From: Anderseniella sp963759095 | GTDB taxonomy: Bacteria; Pseudomonadota; Alphaproteobacteria; Rhizobiales; Aestuariivirgaceae | Direction of reading: 5' to 3' | Length of the DNA stretch: 64,000 bases | Assembly: GCA_963759095.1 (NCBI GenBank) | Contig: CAVWYF010000011.1 | Coordinates: forward strand, 1-64,000 | Shown here: in pieces, positions 33,068 through 42,267 of the stretch | How positions within the stretch are numbered: the stretch's first letter is position 1 | Layout: the number at the start of each line of letters is the position of its first letter | Notes under the pieces: generated by a model | Told to the model about the DNA's origin: nothing | Databases searched by the model: none | Seen by the model: the letters and a program-made list of their open reading frames with translations, nothing else | Translations under genes and position numbers: made by a program

Positions 33068-33202
33068 ATGAAACGCACGTTTCAACCCAGTAATCTTGTT
33101 CGCAAGCGCCGCCACGGCTTCCGCGCCCGCATGGCAACTGTCGGCGGCCGCAAGGTCATTGCACGTCGCCGCGCGCGTGGCCGCTCCAAGCTGAGCGCCT
33201 GA
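33068..33202 (+). CDS. rpmH: 50S ribosomal protein L34
   Basis: A 44-aa ribosomal protein read as MKRTFQPSNLVRKRRHGFRA, then RMATVGGRKVIARRRARGRS and KLSA. It matches L34 over its full length. It heads the rpmH-rnpA-yidC-engB cluster, a hallmark of bacterial chromosomes near the replication origin in many groups. Divergent from the TVP38 gene. Confidence 0.97.
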   Translation: MKRTFQPSNLVRKRRHGFRARMATVGGRKVIARRRARGRSKLSA

Positions 33203-33281
33203 TCAGCCGGCTCGCTGGTTGACCCGTGAATTGCGTTGAGCTTTTCGGTCAGCCTTGCGCACTTCGCGGGGAACTCCCTCA

Positions 33282-33677
33282 TTGATACAACATCTAAAGC
33301 GACGGCAGGACTTCCTCGCCGCCGCTGCAGCGCTTGTGTGTGCACGAAAAGGTTGTGTTGTGCAGGCCAGGGTACGCGATGACCCGGGTGAGCCGCGCAT
33401 CGGCTTTACCGTTACCCGTAAACTTGGCAACGCAGTGGTGCGAAACCGCATCAAAAGACGGTTACGCGAAGCAGTTCGTGTCGCATCAGGGCTGGACCTT
33501 AGGCGCGGGCATGATTATGTGTTCATCGGACGCGCAGCCACGCTGGCTCAGGACTTCAGGGATTTGACGGGTGACATTGTTTTTGCAACGCAAAGGCTGA
33601 ATGACGGCAAGGGTGATCCGCCACGGCCACGTGGCAGGACACGCAGCGGTCGCAGTCGTGCAGGAACACGAAAATAA
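33282..33677 (+). CDS. rnpA: Ribonuclease P protein component
   Basis: A 131-aa basic protein that helps the RNase P RNA mature tRNA 5' ends. The signature RNRIKRRLREAVR is present after GFTVTRKLGNAVV. The N-terminus begins LIQHLKRRQDFLAAA if a TTG at 33282 is used; GGGGAA lies eight bases upstream, which decides the start. A TTG at 33255 would be in the same frame but lacks a ribosome site. The C-terminus has a basic, low-complexity tail (RGRTRSGRSRAGTRK). Confidence 0.93.
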   Translation: MIQHLKRRQDFLAAAAALVCARKGCVVQARVRDDPGEPRIGFTVTRKLGNAVVRNRIKRRLREAVRVASGLDLRRGHDYVFIGRAATLAQDFRDLTGDIVFATQRLNDGKGDPPRPRGRTRSGRSRAGTRK

Positions 33678-33741
33678 TTAATAACGCTCAGGCGTAAACG
33701 GGGATGAGCCGTCAGATCGGCTAGAGGCAGGACCGGACATC

Positions 33742-35574
33742 ATGAATAGTGAAATCAAGAACTATATTCTGGCGATAGCATTATCGCTGGGCGTGATCGT
33801 TCTCTGGCAAATGTATTTCCCTCAACCGGGGCGGCAACAGGCTCCGCAGCAACAGTCTGTTGAAGTTACCACAACACAATCCGGCGACACCGGTTTGCCG
33901 CAGGCACCCGCAGCAGGAACCGGCGCTGGCGTACCTCAGGCAGTGCCCGGCGGGGCGGCCGTTCCAGGTGCTGTGCCTGCTTTGCCCCGCGAAGCGGTTC
34001 TGCAGCAAGGCACGCGTGTCAAAATTGACACACCAGTTGTGTCGGGCAGCATCAATCTGAAGGGCGCGCGTCTCGATGATCTTCGATTGAAGCAATATCA
34101 CGAAACGGTGGATGATACTTCACCGACCATCGTGTTGTTGTCACCCGTAGGCAGTACAGGCGCATTTTTCACGGAACAGGGCTGGCTTGCGCCGGCTGGT
34201 CAGGTCATGAAACTGCCGGATGCTCAGACCGTATGGTCGACTTCAGGCAATGCAACACTGACACCGTCTGCACCGGTCACGCTGAATTGGGACAATGGTG
34301 AAGGTCTGCTCTTTGAACAGACCTTTTCGATTGACGACAATTACATGTTGACGGTCCGTCAGGACGTCACGAACAACACGAGTGCTGCAATCAATGTTGT
34401 TCCCTACGCCCGGGTGCAGCGAATAGGCATCCCGAAAATTACCGGCATTTATGTGCTGCATGAAGGCTTGCTCAGTGTGCTGGATGACAAGCTGGAAGAA
34501 GTGACCTACTCCGATGCCCAGGACAATGGCGCTAACGCGTATGCGTCGAAGAGCACGGGCGGCTGGCTTGGCATTACCGACAAATACTGGGCCGCAACCC
34601 TGATCCCCGATCAGAAACTGGAAGTTACCGGGACGCTTCGTCATTCGACTATCGCAAACAATGACGCTTTTCAGGCAGATTATATTGCCACCCGACCGCT
34701 CAATGCGGCACCGGGAGCAAGGGCGAGCATTGAGAGCCGGGTGTTTGCCGGCGCCAAGAAAAGCTATCTGATCGACAGTTATCAGGAAAAACTGGGCATC
34801 AGCAATTTTGAACTGATGATCGACTGGGGCTGGTTCTATTTCATCACCAAACCGCTGTTCAAGGTGCTGCACTATTTCAACGCAATGGTCGGCAATTTCG
34901 GTATCGCCATCCTCATCGTCACGGTGCTGCTCAAGCTGTTGTTCTTCCCGCTGCAGAACAAGTCATATGCCTCCATGAGCAAGATGAAGAAGCTTGCGCC
35001 TGAGATGGAGAAGATCAAGACCCGGTTCCCGGATGATCGGGCCAAGCAGCAGCAGGCGATGATGGAGATGTACAAGAACCAGCAGGTCTCGCCACTATCG
35101 GGCTGTTGGCCGATCCTGATCCAGATCCCTGTATTCTTTGCGCTCTACAAGGTGATCTACGTCACCATCGAGATGCGGCACGCCCCGTTCTTCGGCTGGC
35201 TGCAGGATCTGTCGGCACCGGACCCGACCAGCCTGTTCAACCTGTTCGGCCTGTTGCCGTTTACCCCGCCGACGTTCCTGCTGATCGGCGTGCTGCCAAT
35301 TCTCATGGGCATCACCATGTGGATACAAATGCGTCTCAACCCGGCCCCGCCGGACCCGATCCAGGCGCAGATTTTCAACTGGATGCCATTGTTCTTCACG
35401 TTCCTGTTGGCCTCCTTCCCGGCCGGGCTGGTGCTGTACTGGACATGGAACAACTTCCTGTCGATCCTGCAGCAATCGTTCATCATGAAAAAGCATGGCG
35501 TTGACATAAACCTGCTCGGCAACATGAAGGCCTCACTTGGCCTGGACAAGAAAAAGGACCAGCCGGAGAAATAA
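33742..35574 (+). CDS. yidC: Membrane protein insertase YidC
   Basis: A 610-aa YidC/Oxa1 insertase for inner-membrane proteins. An N-terminal helix (YILAIALSLGVIVLWQMYF) precedes a low-complexity Gln/Ala/Pro-rich linker, the large periplasmic P1 beta domain (about 90-370) and the conserved five-helix core, with KSYASMSKMKKLAPEMEKIK in the cytoplasmic hairpin and FNWMPLFFTFLLASFPAGLV late in the protein. Length is usual for alphaproteobacteria. AGGCAGGACCGG lies upstream of the ATG. Confidence 0.97.
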   Translation: MNSEIKNYILAIALSLGVIVLWQMYFPQPGRQQAPQQQSVEVTTTQSGDTGLPQAPAAGTGAGVPQAVPGGAAVPGAVPALPREAVLQQGTRVKIDTPVVSGSINLKGARLDDLRLKQYHETVDDTSPTIVLLSPVGSTGAFFTEQGWLAPAGQVMKLPDAQTVWSTSGNATLTPSAPVTLNWDNGEGLLFEQTFSIDDNYMLTVRQDVTNNTSAAINVVPYARVQRIGIPKITGIYVLHEGLLSVLDDKLEEVTYSDAQDNGANAYASKSTGGWLGITDKYWAATLIPDQKLEVTGTLRHSTIANNDAFQADYIATRPLNAAPGARASIESRVFAGAKKSYLIDSYQEKLGISNFELMIDWGWFYFITKPLFKVLHYFNAMVGNFGIAILIVTVLLKLLFFPLQNKSYASMSKMKKLAPEMEKIKTRFPDDRAKQQQAMMEMYKNQQVSPLSGCWPILIQIPVFFALYKVIYVTIEMRHAPFFGWLQDLSAPDPTSLFNLFGLLPFTPPTFLLIGVLPILMGITMWIQMRLNPAPPDPIQAQIFNWMPLFFTFLLASFPAGLVLYWTWNNFLSILQQSFIMKKHGVDINLLGNMKASLGLDKKKDQPEK

Positions 35575-35631
35575 TCCGGCTGCCCTAGGGCCCGTCAAAT
35601 CCATGTTCATGTCTGTCAACAGGCCCTAGCC

Positions 35632-36267
35632 ATGCGAGAGTACGAACCGGAGGAACTTGAGCGCGGCAGACTGCTGTTTGCCGGGCAGACGGAATTTCGC
35701 ATGGGCGCTGCCAAACTGGCGCAACTGCCGCCGGAGTATCCTGTTGAAGTGGCCTTCGCCGGCAGGTCCAATGTCGGCAAGTCTTCACTGCTCAACGCAC
35801 TCACCGGCCGCAAGGACATTGCCCGCACCTCCAACACACCGGGCCGCACCCGGGAACTCAACTACTTTGAGCTGGCAGAGGGCGCGGTGGCCCTGGTCGA
35901 CATGCCGGGTTACGGCTATGCGCGGGCATCCAAGACGCTGGTGAAGGCATGGCAGTCGATCATCATGGGTTATCTGCAGGGCAGGCCAAACCTGCGCCGG
36001 GTATTTGTGCTGGTCGATTCACGCCATGGCATCAAGCAGATTGATCTGGAGACCCTGGATCAGCTCGACGAGGCGGCAGTCAGCTATCAGATCGTGCTGA
36101 CCAAGGCGGACAAGATCAAACAGGGCGAACGTGACGCCGTTCTCGCAGCAACCGCCAGGGCGATTGCCAAACGGCCGGCAGCTTTTCCCGACATCATCAT
36201 TACCTCATCGGCCAAGGGCTGGGGGATGCCGGAACTGCGCGCGGAAATCGCCGGGATGCAAAGCTGA
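35632..36267 (+). CDS. engB: Ribosome-biogenesis GTPase EngB (YihA/YsxC)
   Basis: A 211-aa GTPase needed for 50S subunit assembly. G1 is AGRSNVGKSSLLNAL, G2 lies in SNTPGRTRELNYFE, G3 is DMPGYGYA, G4 is LTKADK and G5 is SSAKGWG. The 57-bp gap after yidC and same direction suggest one transcript. Confidence 0.97.
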   Translation: MREYEPEELERGRLLFAGQTEFRMGAAKLAQLPPEYPVEVAFAGRSNVGKSSLLNALTGRKDIARTSNTPGRTRELNYFELAEGAVALVDMPGYGYARASKTLVKAWQSIIMGYLQGRPNLRRVFVLVDSRHGIKQIDLETLDQLDEAAVSYQIVLTKADKIKQGERDAVLAATARAIAKRPAAFPDIIITSSAKGWGMPELRAEIAGMQS

Positions 36268-36382
36268 AAATACCGGTTGAACCACCGGAATGACAGCTCC
36301 ACTGTTTTTCTTAGACTTGCGCCGTTGATCGGCTATAAGGCGGGGCTGGCACCTGAACAGTATCCTCTGGGTCTTTAAAATC

Positions 36383-37282
36383 ATGTCGGAAGTTCAACAA
36401 CCTCAGACCATTGCGCGCATTCTGTCGGAAGCGCTGCCGTTCATGCAGCTCTATGACAATCAGGTCATTGTCGTAAAATATGGCGGCCACGCCATGGTGG
36501 ACCCGGACCTGTCGCGCAAGTTTGCCCGCGATATTGTCCAGATGAAGCAATCGGGCTTCAACCCGATTGTCGTGCACGGCGGTGGCCCGCAAATCGGCGC
36601 CATGCTGGATCGCCTGAAAATCGAATCCAGGTTTGAAGACGGCTTGCGTGTGACTGACAAGGCAACCATGGAAGTGGTTGAGATGGTGCTGGCCGGTTCG
36701 ATCAACTCGTCTGTGGTGTCGGACATTCAGGCGGTTGGCGGCAAGGCCATCGGGATCTCCGGCAAGGACGGCAATCTGTGTGTTGCAAAAAAGCTCGAAC
36801 GGACACGTCTGAATGCTGAAACCGGCGAACAGGAAATTGTCGACCTTGGGTTTGTGGGCGATCCTGGACAGATCAATCCGGAAATCCTGCACACCATAAT
36901 TCAATCCGAGACGGTCCCTGTGATCGCACCGATTGCGACTTCTCTTGACGGCGAAACCTATAACGTCAATGCCGATACTTTTGCAGGCGCAATAGCAATT
37001 GCCATGAAAGCCAAGCGCCTGCTGCTGCTGACTGATGTCGCAGGGGTGCTGGACAAGGACAAGAACCTGTTGCCGGAGTTGACACTTGCTCAAATCAGCG
37101 AACTGAGCCGTGACGGCACTATTTCCGGCGGCATGATCCCCAAACTGGAAAGCTGTGCATCTGTGGTACGCGGCGGCGTCGAAGGTGTCGTGATTACCGA
37201 CGGCCGGGTACCGCACTGTGTGCTGCTGGAACTGCTGACACCACATGGTGTTGGTACCCGCATCTCTGAACGCAAGGTTTAA
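36383..37282 (+). CDS. argB: Acetylglutamate kinase
   Basis: A 299-aa enzyme of arginine biosynthesis that phosphorylates N-acetyl-L-glutamate. Typical glycine motifs are VVKYGGHAMVD at the N-terminus and VVHGGGPQIGAML, and LLLLTDVAGVLDKDKNLLPE and SGGMIPKLESC appear toward the C-terminus. Full length. A HAD phosphatase gene starts eight bases after its stop. Confidence 0.97.
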   Translation: MSEVQQPQTIARILSEALPFMQLYDNQVIVVKYGGHAMVDPDLSRKFARDIVQMKQSGFNPIVVHGGGPQIGAMLDRLKIESRFEDGLRVTDKATMEVVEMVLAGSINSSVVSDIQAVGGKAIGISGKDGNLCVAKKLERTRLNAETGEQEIVDLGFVGDPGQINPEILHTIIQSETVPVIAPIATSLDGETYNVNADTFAGAIAIAMKAKRLLLLTDVAGVLDKDKNLLPELTLAQISELSRDGTISGGMIPKLESCASVVRGGVEGVVITDGRVPHCVLLELLTPHGVGTRISERKV

Positions 37283-37289
37283 CAAAAAC

Positions 37290-37982
37290 ATGTCTGCACC
37301 CGGCTTCCATCATGTCGAGACCTGGATATTCGACCTCGACAACACGCTGTATCCCGCATCATGCCGCCTGTTCGACCAGATCGATGTGCGCATGGGCGAA
37401 TTCATCTCCGACCTGTTCAAGGTGGACCGGACCCAGGCGCGCCGCATTCAGAAGGACTTTTTCTACAAGTACGGAACCACCCTGCGCGGGCTGATGAGCG
37501 AGCACGGCATCAAGCCTGACGCGTTTCTGGATTATGTGCATGACATCGATCACTCGCCGGTGCCTGCCAATGGGCCGCTTGCCGCCAATCTGGAAGCGCT
37601 GCCGGGCCGCAAGCTGGTGTTCACCAATGGCACGGTAACCCATGCAACCAATGTCATGCACCGCATCGGCATTACCCATTTGTTCGACGGTATTTTTGAC
37701 ATTGTGCACTCCGACTTCATTCCCAAGCCCGAGCGCGGTCCTTATGAAAAATTCATTGCCGAGCATGGAGTTGATCCCGGCAGGGCGGCGATGTTTGAAG
37801 ACATAGCCCGCAATCTGGCGGTTCCGCATGATCTTGGCATGACCACGGTTCTGGTGCACGACGCTGCCAATGAAGACGGCAACAAGATAAACAGCATGAC
37901 AGGTGACGCAGAAGGCGCCCCGCATGTGCATCACACCACATCAGACCTGGCCGGGTTTCTGGCCGGAATCAAGCCTGACTGA
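37290..37982 (+). CDS. HAD-family pyrimidine 5'-nucleotidase-like phosphatase
   Basis: A 230-aa haloacid dehalogenase hydrolase. Motif I is IFDLDNTLYP (nucleophile Asp), motif II is FTNGT, the motif III Lys is in FIPKPE and motif IV is MFEDIARNL. This matches the SDT1/Pyr5'-nucleotidase group, commonly encoded between argB and dapD in Rhizobiales. The ATG at 37290 follows the argB stop by seven bases; the frame is open earlier, inside argB. Its true substrate is not known. Confidence 0.9.
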   Translation: MSAPGFHHVETWIFDLDNTLYPASCRLFDQIDVRMGEFISDLFKVDRTQARRIQKDFFYKYGTTLRGLMSEHGIKPDAFLDYVHDIDHSPVPANGPLAANLEALPGRKLVFTNGTVTHATNVMHRIGITHLFDGIFDIVHSDFIPKPERGPYEKFIAEHGVDPGRAAMFEDIARNLAVPHDLGMTTVLVHDAANEDGNKINSMTGDAEGAPHVHHTTSDLAGFLAGIKPD

Positions 37983-38019
37983 CCTTTCCTGAATTTCTGC
38001 CCAATGTAGGAGCAAAACA

Positions 38020-38865
38020 ATGAGCCACGCCGATCTGCAAGCCACCATCGAACAAGCCTGGGAAGACCGCGACGCCGTCACACCGCAAACGCAAGGAGCG
38101 ATTCGCGACGGTGTTGAAGAAGCGCTCGGACTGATGGATTCCGGCAAGGTACGCGTGGCCGAAAAGGGTGCTGACGGCAACTGGTCGGTCAACCAGTGGC
38201 TCAAGCAGGCTGTACTTCTGTCGTTCAGGCTCAATGATATGGCACCGATTGCCGGTGGTCCGGGCACGGCTACCTGGTGGGACAAGGTACCGTCCAAGTT
38301 CGAGGGCTGGGGCGACAATCAATGGCGTGACGCCGGATTCCGGGCAGTGCCCAACTGCATCGTTCGCCGCTCAGCCTATATCGCGCCATCAGTGGTGCTG
38401 ATGCCGTCGTTCGTAAATCTGGGTGCCTATGTGGACGAGGGCACCATGGTTGATACATGGGCAACGGTGGGCTCGTGCGCACAGATCGGCAAGGGCGTGC
38501 ACCTGTCCGGCGGTGTCGGCATCGGCGGCGTTCTGGAACCGCTGCAGGCAGGCCCGGTGATCATTGAGGACAATTGTTTCATCGGTGCGCGTTCTGAAGT
38601 CGTGGAAGGCTGCATTGTCCGCGAAGGTGCCGTACTCGGCATGGGTGTCTATATCGGCAAATCCACCAAGATCGTGGATCGCGCAACCGGCGAGATCATG
38701 TATGGCGAAGTGCCACCCTATTCGGTGGTAGTGTCCGGCACTCTGCCCGGCAAGAACCTGCCCAGCGGAGACCCCGGCCCGTCGCTGTACTGCGCGGTCA
38801 TTGTCAAGCGCGTTGACGAACGAACCCGTTCCAAGACGTCGATCAATGAGTTGTTGAGAGATTGA
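38020..38865 (+). CDS. dapD: Tetrahydrodipicolinate N-succinyltransferase
   Basis: A 281-aa enzyme of lysine/diaminopimelate synthesis that moves succinyl from succinyl-CoA to tetrahydrodipicolinate. The C-terminal half is a left-handed beta-helix of hexapeptides (for example VDTWATVGSCAQIG, LSGGVGIGGVLEPLQA, VIIEDNCFIGARSEV). GTAGGAGC stands before the ATG. With dapE downstream it forms the succinylase branch. Confidence 0.97.
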   Translation: MSHADLQATIEQAWEDRDAVTPQTQGAIRDGVEEALGLMDSGKVRVAEKGADGNWSVNQWLKQAVLLSFRLNDMAPIAGGPGTATWWDKVPSKFEGWGDNQWRDAGFRAVPNCIVRRSAYIAPSVVLMPSFVNLGAYVDEGTMVDTWATVGSCAQIGKGVHLSGGVGIGGVLEPLQAGPVIIEDNCFIGARSEVVEGCIVREGAVLGMGVYIGKSTKIVDRATGEIMYGEVPPYSVVVSGTLPGKNLPSGDPGPSLYCAVIVKRVDERTRSKTSINELLRD

Positions 38866-38942
38866 GCCTGCAAGCTTCCTTTTGATGGCGAATCCGGGCA
38901 GTTTCAGCTCACCGGGGCGGCAATAATGGAGTTGATATTCCA

Positions 38943-39317
38943 ATGGAACTTTTTCTGTCAATGAACGGTCGGATTGGTCGTGGCAAATTCTGGCTCGGCT
39001 TACTGGGGCTTATCGTTGCCAATTTTGTGCTTGCTTTCATTCTGGGTTTATCGGGACTGATGAGCGTGGATCCGGCGACCGGCATGCCCATGGGCGCTGG
39101 CTACTGGATCGGAGTTCTCATTCTGCTGGCCATAATGATCTGGCCATCAATTTGCATATATGGAAAACGGTTTCATGATCGTGACAAATCGGCCTGGTGG
39201 ATACTGATCGGTCTGGTGCCGATTATTGGTGCCATCTGGCTGCTCGTCGAATGCGGCTTGTTGCAGGGGACTGATGGACCAAACCGGTTTGGTCCGGACC
39301 CGCTTGCAGAGGGCTGA
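38943..39317 (+). CDS. DUF805 membrane protein
   Basis: A 124-aa inner-membrane protein with three helices. NGRIGRGKFWLGLLGL at the N-terminus and GKRFHDRDKSAWWILIGLVP in the third quarter are the DUF805 signature, and the end GTDGPNRFGPDPL is also conserved. Function unknown. It sits between dapD and dapE, followed by a hairpin terminator. Confidence 0.9.
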   Translation: MELFLSMNGRIGRGKFWLGLLGLIVANFVLAFILGLSGLMSVDPATGMPMGAGYWIGVLILLAIMIWPSICIYGKRFHDRDKSAWWILIGLVPIIGAIWLLVECGLLQGTDGPNRFGPDPLAEG

Positions 39318-39355
39318 TTGAAACGGGCTGATTGCTCAAACAAACTACTGTTAAT

Positions 39356-39385
39356 CACCCGGCCCCTTGGCCGGGTGTATTGTTT
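39356..39385 (+). terminator. Terminator between DUF805 gene and dapE
   Basis: CACCCGGCC and GGCCGGGTG form a perfect 9-bp stem with a 4-base loop, then TATTGTTTC. It probably ends the argB-dapD-DUF805 transcript, leaving dapE with partial read-through or its own promoter. Confidence 0.65.
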
Positions 39386-39402
39386 CAGGTAAGGCTTGCA
39401 GC

Positions 39403-40575
39403 ATGACCAACACGCCTGATCCGACCCCCATTCTGCAAGACCTGATCCGCTGTCCGTCGGTTACGCCGCTGGAAGCCGGCGTGCTGGATTATATGGAGAC
39501 CCTGATGGCGCCGGCAGGTTTCGCCGCCATCAGGATGCCGTTCAGTGAAGACGGCACGTCAGATGTCGACAATCTGTTTTTGCGCAGTGGCTCTGACGGA
39601 CCGCATTTTTGTTTTGCCGGCCATGTGGATGTCGTGCCGCCGGGCGCTGACGAGTTGTGGTCTTATCCTCCATTTGCTGCGGAAATTCATGATGGCACCG
39701 TCTATGGCCGCGGTGCGTGCGACATGAAGGGCTCGGTGGCCGCATTCTGCGCTGCCGCCACCGGCTTTGCAGCAGACCACGCGGGAAAACTGCCGGGAAC
39801 GGTCTCCATGCTCATCACCGGTGATGAAGAAGGCATTGCCATCAACGGAACGGTAAAGATGCTGGCCGAACTGAAGCGGCGCAATGAGGTGCCGGATGTC
39901 TGTCTTGTCGGAGAGCCGACCTGTCCCGGTGCGCTGGGCGATACGCTCAAGATCGGCCGCCGCGGGTCCATTCATTTTGAAGTGACGTGGACCGGTGTCC
40001 AGGGCCATTCCGCCTATCCTCACAAGGCGCTGAACCCGATCACACCGCTGGCCCGGCTGATCGACCGGGTCTCGTCTCATGAACTCGACAACGGCAATGC
40101 GCATTTCGGCCCGACGACATTGGCGGTGACCAATTTCGACACCGGCAATCCGGCAAACAATGTCATCCCGGCTTCTGCCAATGCCCGTTTCAATATTCGC
40201 TATAATACCGAGCATACCGGGCAAAGCCTGAAGGACTGGGTGGCGCTTGAATGTGAAACGGTCAAGCAGGCCTTCGGCGGTACCTTTGCCATTGCCATCG
40301 TCGAGGGAGCCGATGCTTTCATGACCGAACCGGGCAGCTTTGTTGACTGCATGGCAAAAGCGGTTGCTGCAGAAACCGGAATTGCGCCGAAGCTCGATAC
40401 CGGCGGCGGCACGTCCGATGCCCGCTTCATCAAGAATTATTGTCCTGTCGTAGAATTCGGCCCCAACAACGCCACCATTCATCAGGCTAATGAATGTATC
40501 AAGGTCAGCGAGCTTGAAGCTTTGACACGGGTTTACAGGCGGATGCTGGATGACTGGTTTGCGGGGAGCAACTGA
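39403..40575 (+). CDS. dapE: Succinyl-diaminopimelate desuccinylase
   Basis: A 390-aa M20-family zinc hydrolase giving LL-diaminopimelate and succinate. Metal-site motifs are visible: FAGHVDVVPPG (His, Asp), GRGACDMKGSVAAF (Asp), ITGDEEG (catalytic and metal Glu), VGEPT, and HQANE at the C-terminus. The ATG at 39403 is used because the family begins here (PTPILQDLIRCPSVTP). The next gene starts immediately after its stop. Confidence 0.96.
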   Translation: MTNTPDPTPILQDLIRCPSVTPLEAGVLDYMETLMAPAGFAAIRMPFSEDGTSDVDNLFLRSGSDGPHFCFAGHVDVVPPGADELWSYPPFAAEIHDGTVYGRGACDMKGSVAAFCAAATGFAADHAGKLPGTVSMLITGDEEGIAINGTVKMLAELKRRNEVPDVCLVGEPTCPGALGDTLKIGRRGSIHFEVTWTGVQGHSAYPHKALNPITPLARLIDRVSSHELDNGNAHFGPTTLAVTNFDTGNPANNVIPASANARFNIRYNTEHTGQSLKDWVALECETVKQAFGGTFAIAIVEGADAFMTEPGSFVDCMAKAVAAETGIAPKLDTGGGTSDARFIKNYCPVVEFGPNNATIHQANECIKVSELEALTRVYRRMLDDWFAGSN

Positions 40576-41127
40576 GTGAATTTTGCGCTTGAAGCTGTGC
40601 GCGGCCTGAAAGCCTGCTGGCGCCTGGTCTGCATGGATGAAGATGGTCTCGATGACCTTGATCTTAGCTCGGACGGTTTCTGGAATTCATTCGCCGCCAT
40701 CTTTCTGGTTGCGCCGCTTTATCTGTACTCATCGTCTGCCGGCGCCAGGCTGGCAACACCGCCACAACCCGAACGCCACTGGTTCAGTGCATTGGCACTG
40801 CTGGTATTATTGTGGGTGATGTGGCCGTGGATCATGGTGACAGTGGCGCGTATCCTGGACAGGCGACGCAATTATGTCCGCTATATCGTGGCCTACAACT
40901 GGTCGAGTGTGTATGTCATCGCAGCACTCGTCCCCGTATTGCTGTTGCAGCAGGCCGGAATCATTGATGCGATTATCGCAGCGCTGTTGAGCCTGTGCGT
41001 CATTGGGTGGTCGCTGTATTATCGATGGTATGTTGCCAAGGTCGCCCTTGAAGTGCCGACATTAACGGCCTCGATGCTGGTCGTCGGAGATCTTGCCATG
41101 TCAATTGTGGTGTCAATGCTCGTCTGA
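40576..41127 (+). CDS. Hypothetical multi-pass membrane protein
   Basis: A 183-aa protein with four or five hydrophobic segments, starting with a GTG directly after the dapE stop (GGGGAG lies upstream inside dapE), so translational coupling is likely. A conserved-looking LRAL-type N-terminus (LEAVRGLKACWRLVCMDEDG) precedes the first helix. It resembles uncharacterised Yip1-like proteins found behind dapE in Rhizobiales. The 3' end overlaps convergent truA by 15 bp. Confidence 0.75.
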   Translation: MNFALEAVRGLKACWRLVCMDEDGLDDLDLSSDGFWNSFAAIFLVAPLYLYSSSAGARLATPPQPERHWFSALALLVLLWVMWPWIMVTVARILDRRRNYVRYIVAYNWSSVYVIAALVPVLLLQQAGIIDAIIAALLSLCVIGWSLYYRWYVAKVALEVPTLTASMLVVGDLAMSIVVSMLV

Positions 41128-41862
41128 ATAATCGACACTTACCAAGTATAGCCCCTGCGGTGGCGCGACCGGGCCGCATGCCGAACGGTCTGCCGCCTGC
41201 AGTGCTTCACGGACATCGCCAGCCGACCATTTTCCCTCACCGGCGAGCTTCAGTGTGCCGACGAGAGAGCGAACCTGATTGTGCAGAAAGGATCTGGCCG
41301 ATGCCCGCACAATCACATCTCGTCCTTCGCGGCAGACGTCCAGCCTGTCCAGCGTTTTTACCGGTGATTTTGACTGGCACTGGCTGGACCGGAATGTTGT
41401 GAAATCATGATGTCCGGTCAGCTGCTGGGCTGCTGCATGCATGGCTGCTTCATCCAGCTGGTACGGTACCCACCAGACCCGGTGACGATCCAGCGCCGGC
41501 GGGGTCCGGCTGTCCCTGATGCGATATTCATAATGCCGTGCTGATGCCGAGAACCGGGCATGAAAGCTGTCGTCAACTTCCTGGATGTCAAATACGCTGA
41601 CAGGGTCGGGGCGCGCTTGCGCGTTGATGGCTGCCATGAGTTTTTCCGGCAGCCAGGTTTTGTCCAGATCAATATGGGCCACCTGGCCGAGCGCATGCAC
41701 GCCGGCATCGGTGCGCCCTGCACCAAACAGTGTCGGCGCGGGTTGCCCGAGACGGGACACCGCATCTTCAATCACCGCCTGCACCGACGGTTGCCCGGCC
41801 TGACGTTGCCAGCCTGAAAACGGTGAGCCGTCATACTCGATGGTCATGCGATAGCGCGGCAT
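41113..41862 (-). CDS. truA: tRNA pseudouridine(38-40) synthase TruA
   Basis: A 249-aa pseudouridine synthase that modifies positions 38-40 in tRNA anticodon arms. TIEYDGSPFSGWQRQ opens the protein and GRTDAGVHALGQVAHID contains the catalytic Asp; FLHNQVRSLVGTL follows. A MITE-like element begins one base upstream of the start codon, so the native 5' region is gone: no Shine-Dalgarno is visible for this ATG or for MTIEYDG at 41847. The element separates truA from fmt, its usual operon partner. Confidence 0.95.
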   Translation of the reverse strand: MPRYRMTIEYDGSPFSGWQRQAGQPSVQAVIEDAVSRLGQPAPTLFGAGRTDAGVHALGQVAHIDLDKTWLPEKLMAAINAQARPDPVSVFDIQEVDDSFHARFSASARHYEYRIRDSRTPPALDRHRVWWVPYQLDEAAMHAAAQQLTGHHDFTTFRSSQCQSKSPVKTLDRLDVCREGRDVIVRASARSFLHNQVRSLVGTLKLAGEGKWSAGDVREALQAADRSACGPVAPPQGLYLVSVDYSDEH

Positions 41863-42265
41863 TAGAGCGAGATGAGGTTAAATTGGATCATTTGACCGCG
41901 GCGATTTTGGTCGCTGGCTAGGCGGATTGCACGCCGTGGTGTAGCCCCACCACAAGTGCGATCCAACGACGCCAGAGGGCAAAATCGCCCGGCCCTGTCA
42001 CCAATGGTATCAACATTATCGTTCCCACTTGGGTGGGGAAAATCGGTCCATCGGCGTCGTTGCGCCGCTTGCCCGATGCACCACATCGCGCTGCGCGCCG
42101 CACACAGAGCGACATGGGTTCGAAAGAACCCATAAAGTTGCTCTGCTACTTTGCATGCGATCAGGTTTATGGTTTTTGGCTGTTCAAACCAAAAATCATC
42201 CTGATCTGTCCGAATGAACCGATTTTCCGCCATCAAATGTTCCAATTTAACCTCATCTCGCTCTA
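41863..42265. mobile_element. MITE-like element between fmt and truA
   Basis: A 403-bp non-coding unit bounded by about 32-bp imperfect inverted repeats (GAGCGAGATGAGGTTAAATT inward from the left; the complement from the right) flanked by TA on both sides, the target duplication of IS630/mariner-type transposons. It encodes no transposase. Inside, a 48-bp palindromic repeat (42159-42206) also found at 45729 and 49402 is present. Its right edge lies three bases from the fmt stop and its left edge touches the truA start codon. Confidence 0.75.
42159..42206. repeat. 48-bp palindromic repeat, copy 1 (inside the MITE)
   Basis: An imperfect palindrome bounded by GATCAGG/CCTGATC with inner GGTTTTTGG/CCAAAAATC arms. 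Same length and structure as copies at 45729-45776 and 49402-49449; outside the palindrome a TNNAAAGTNNNAGAGCAAC-like tail is shared. This copy is in the reverse orientation to the other two. Confidence 0.75.
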
Positions 42266-42267
42266 TC

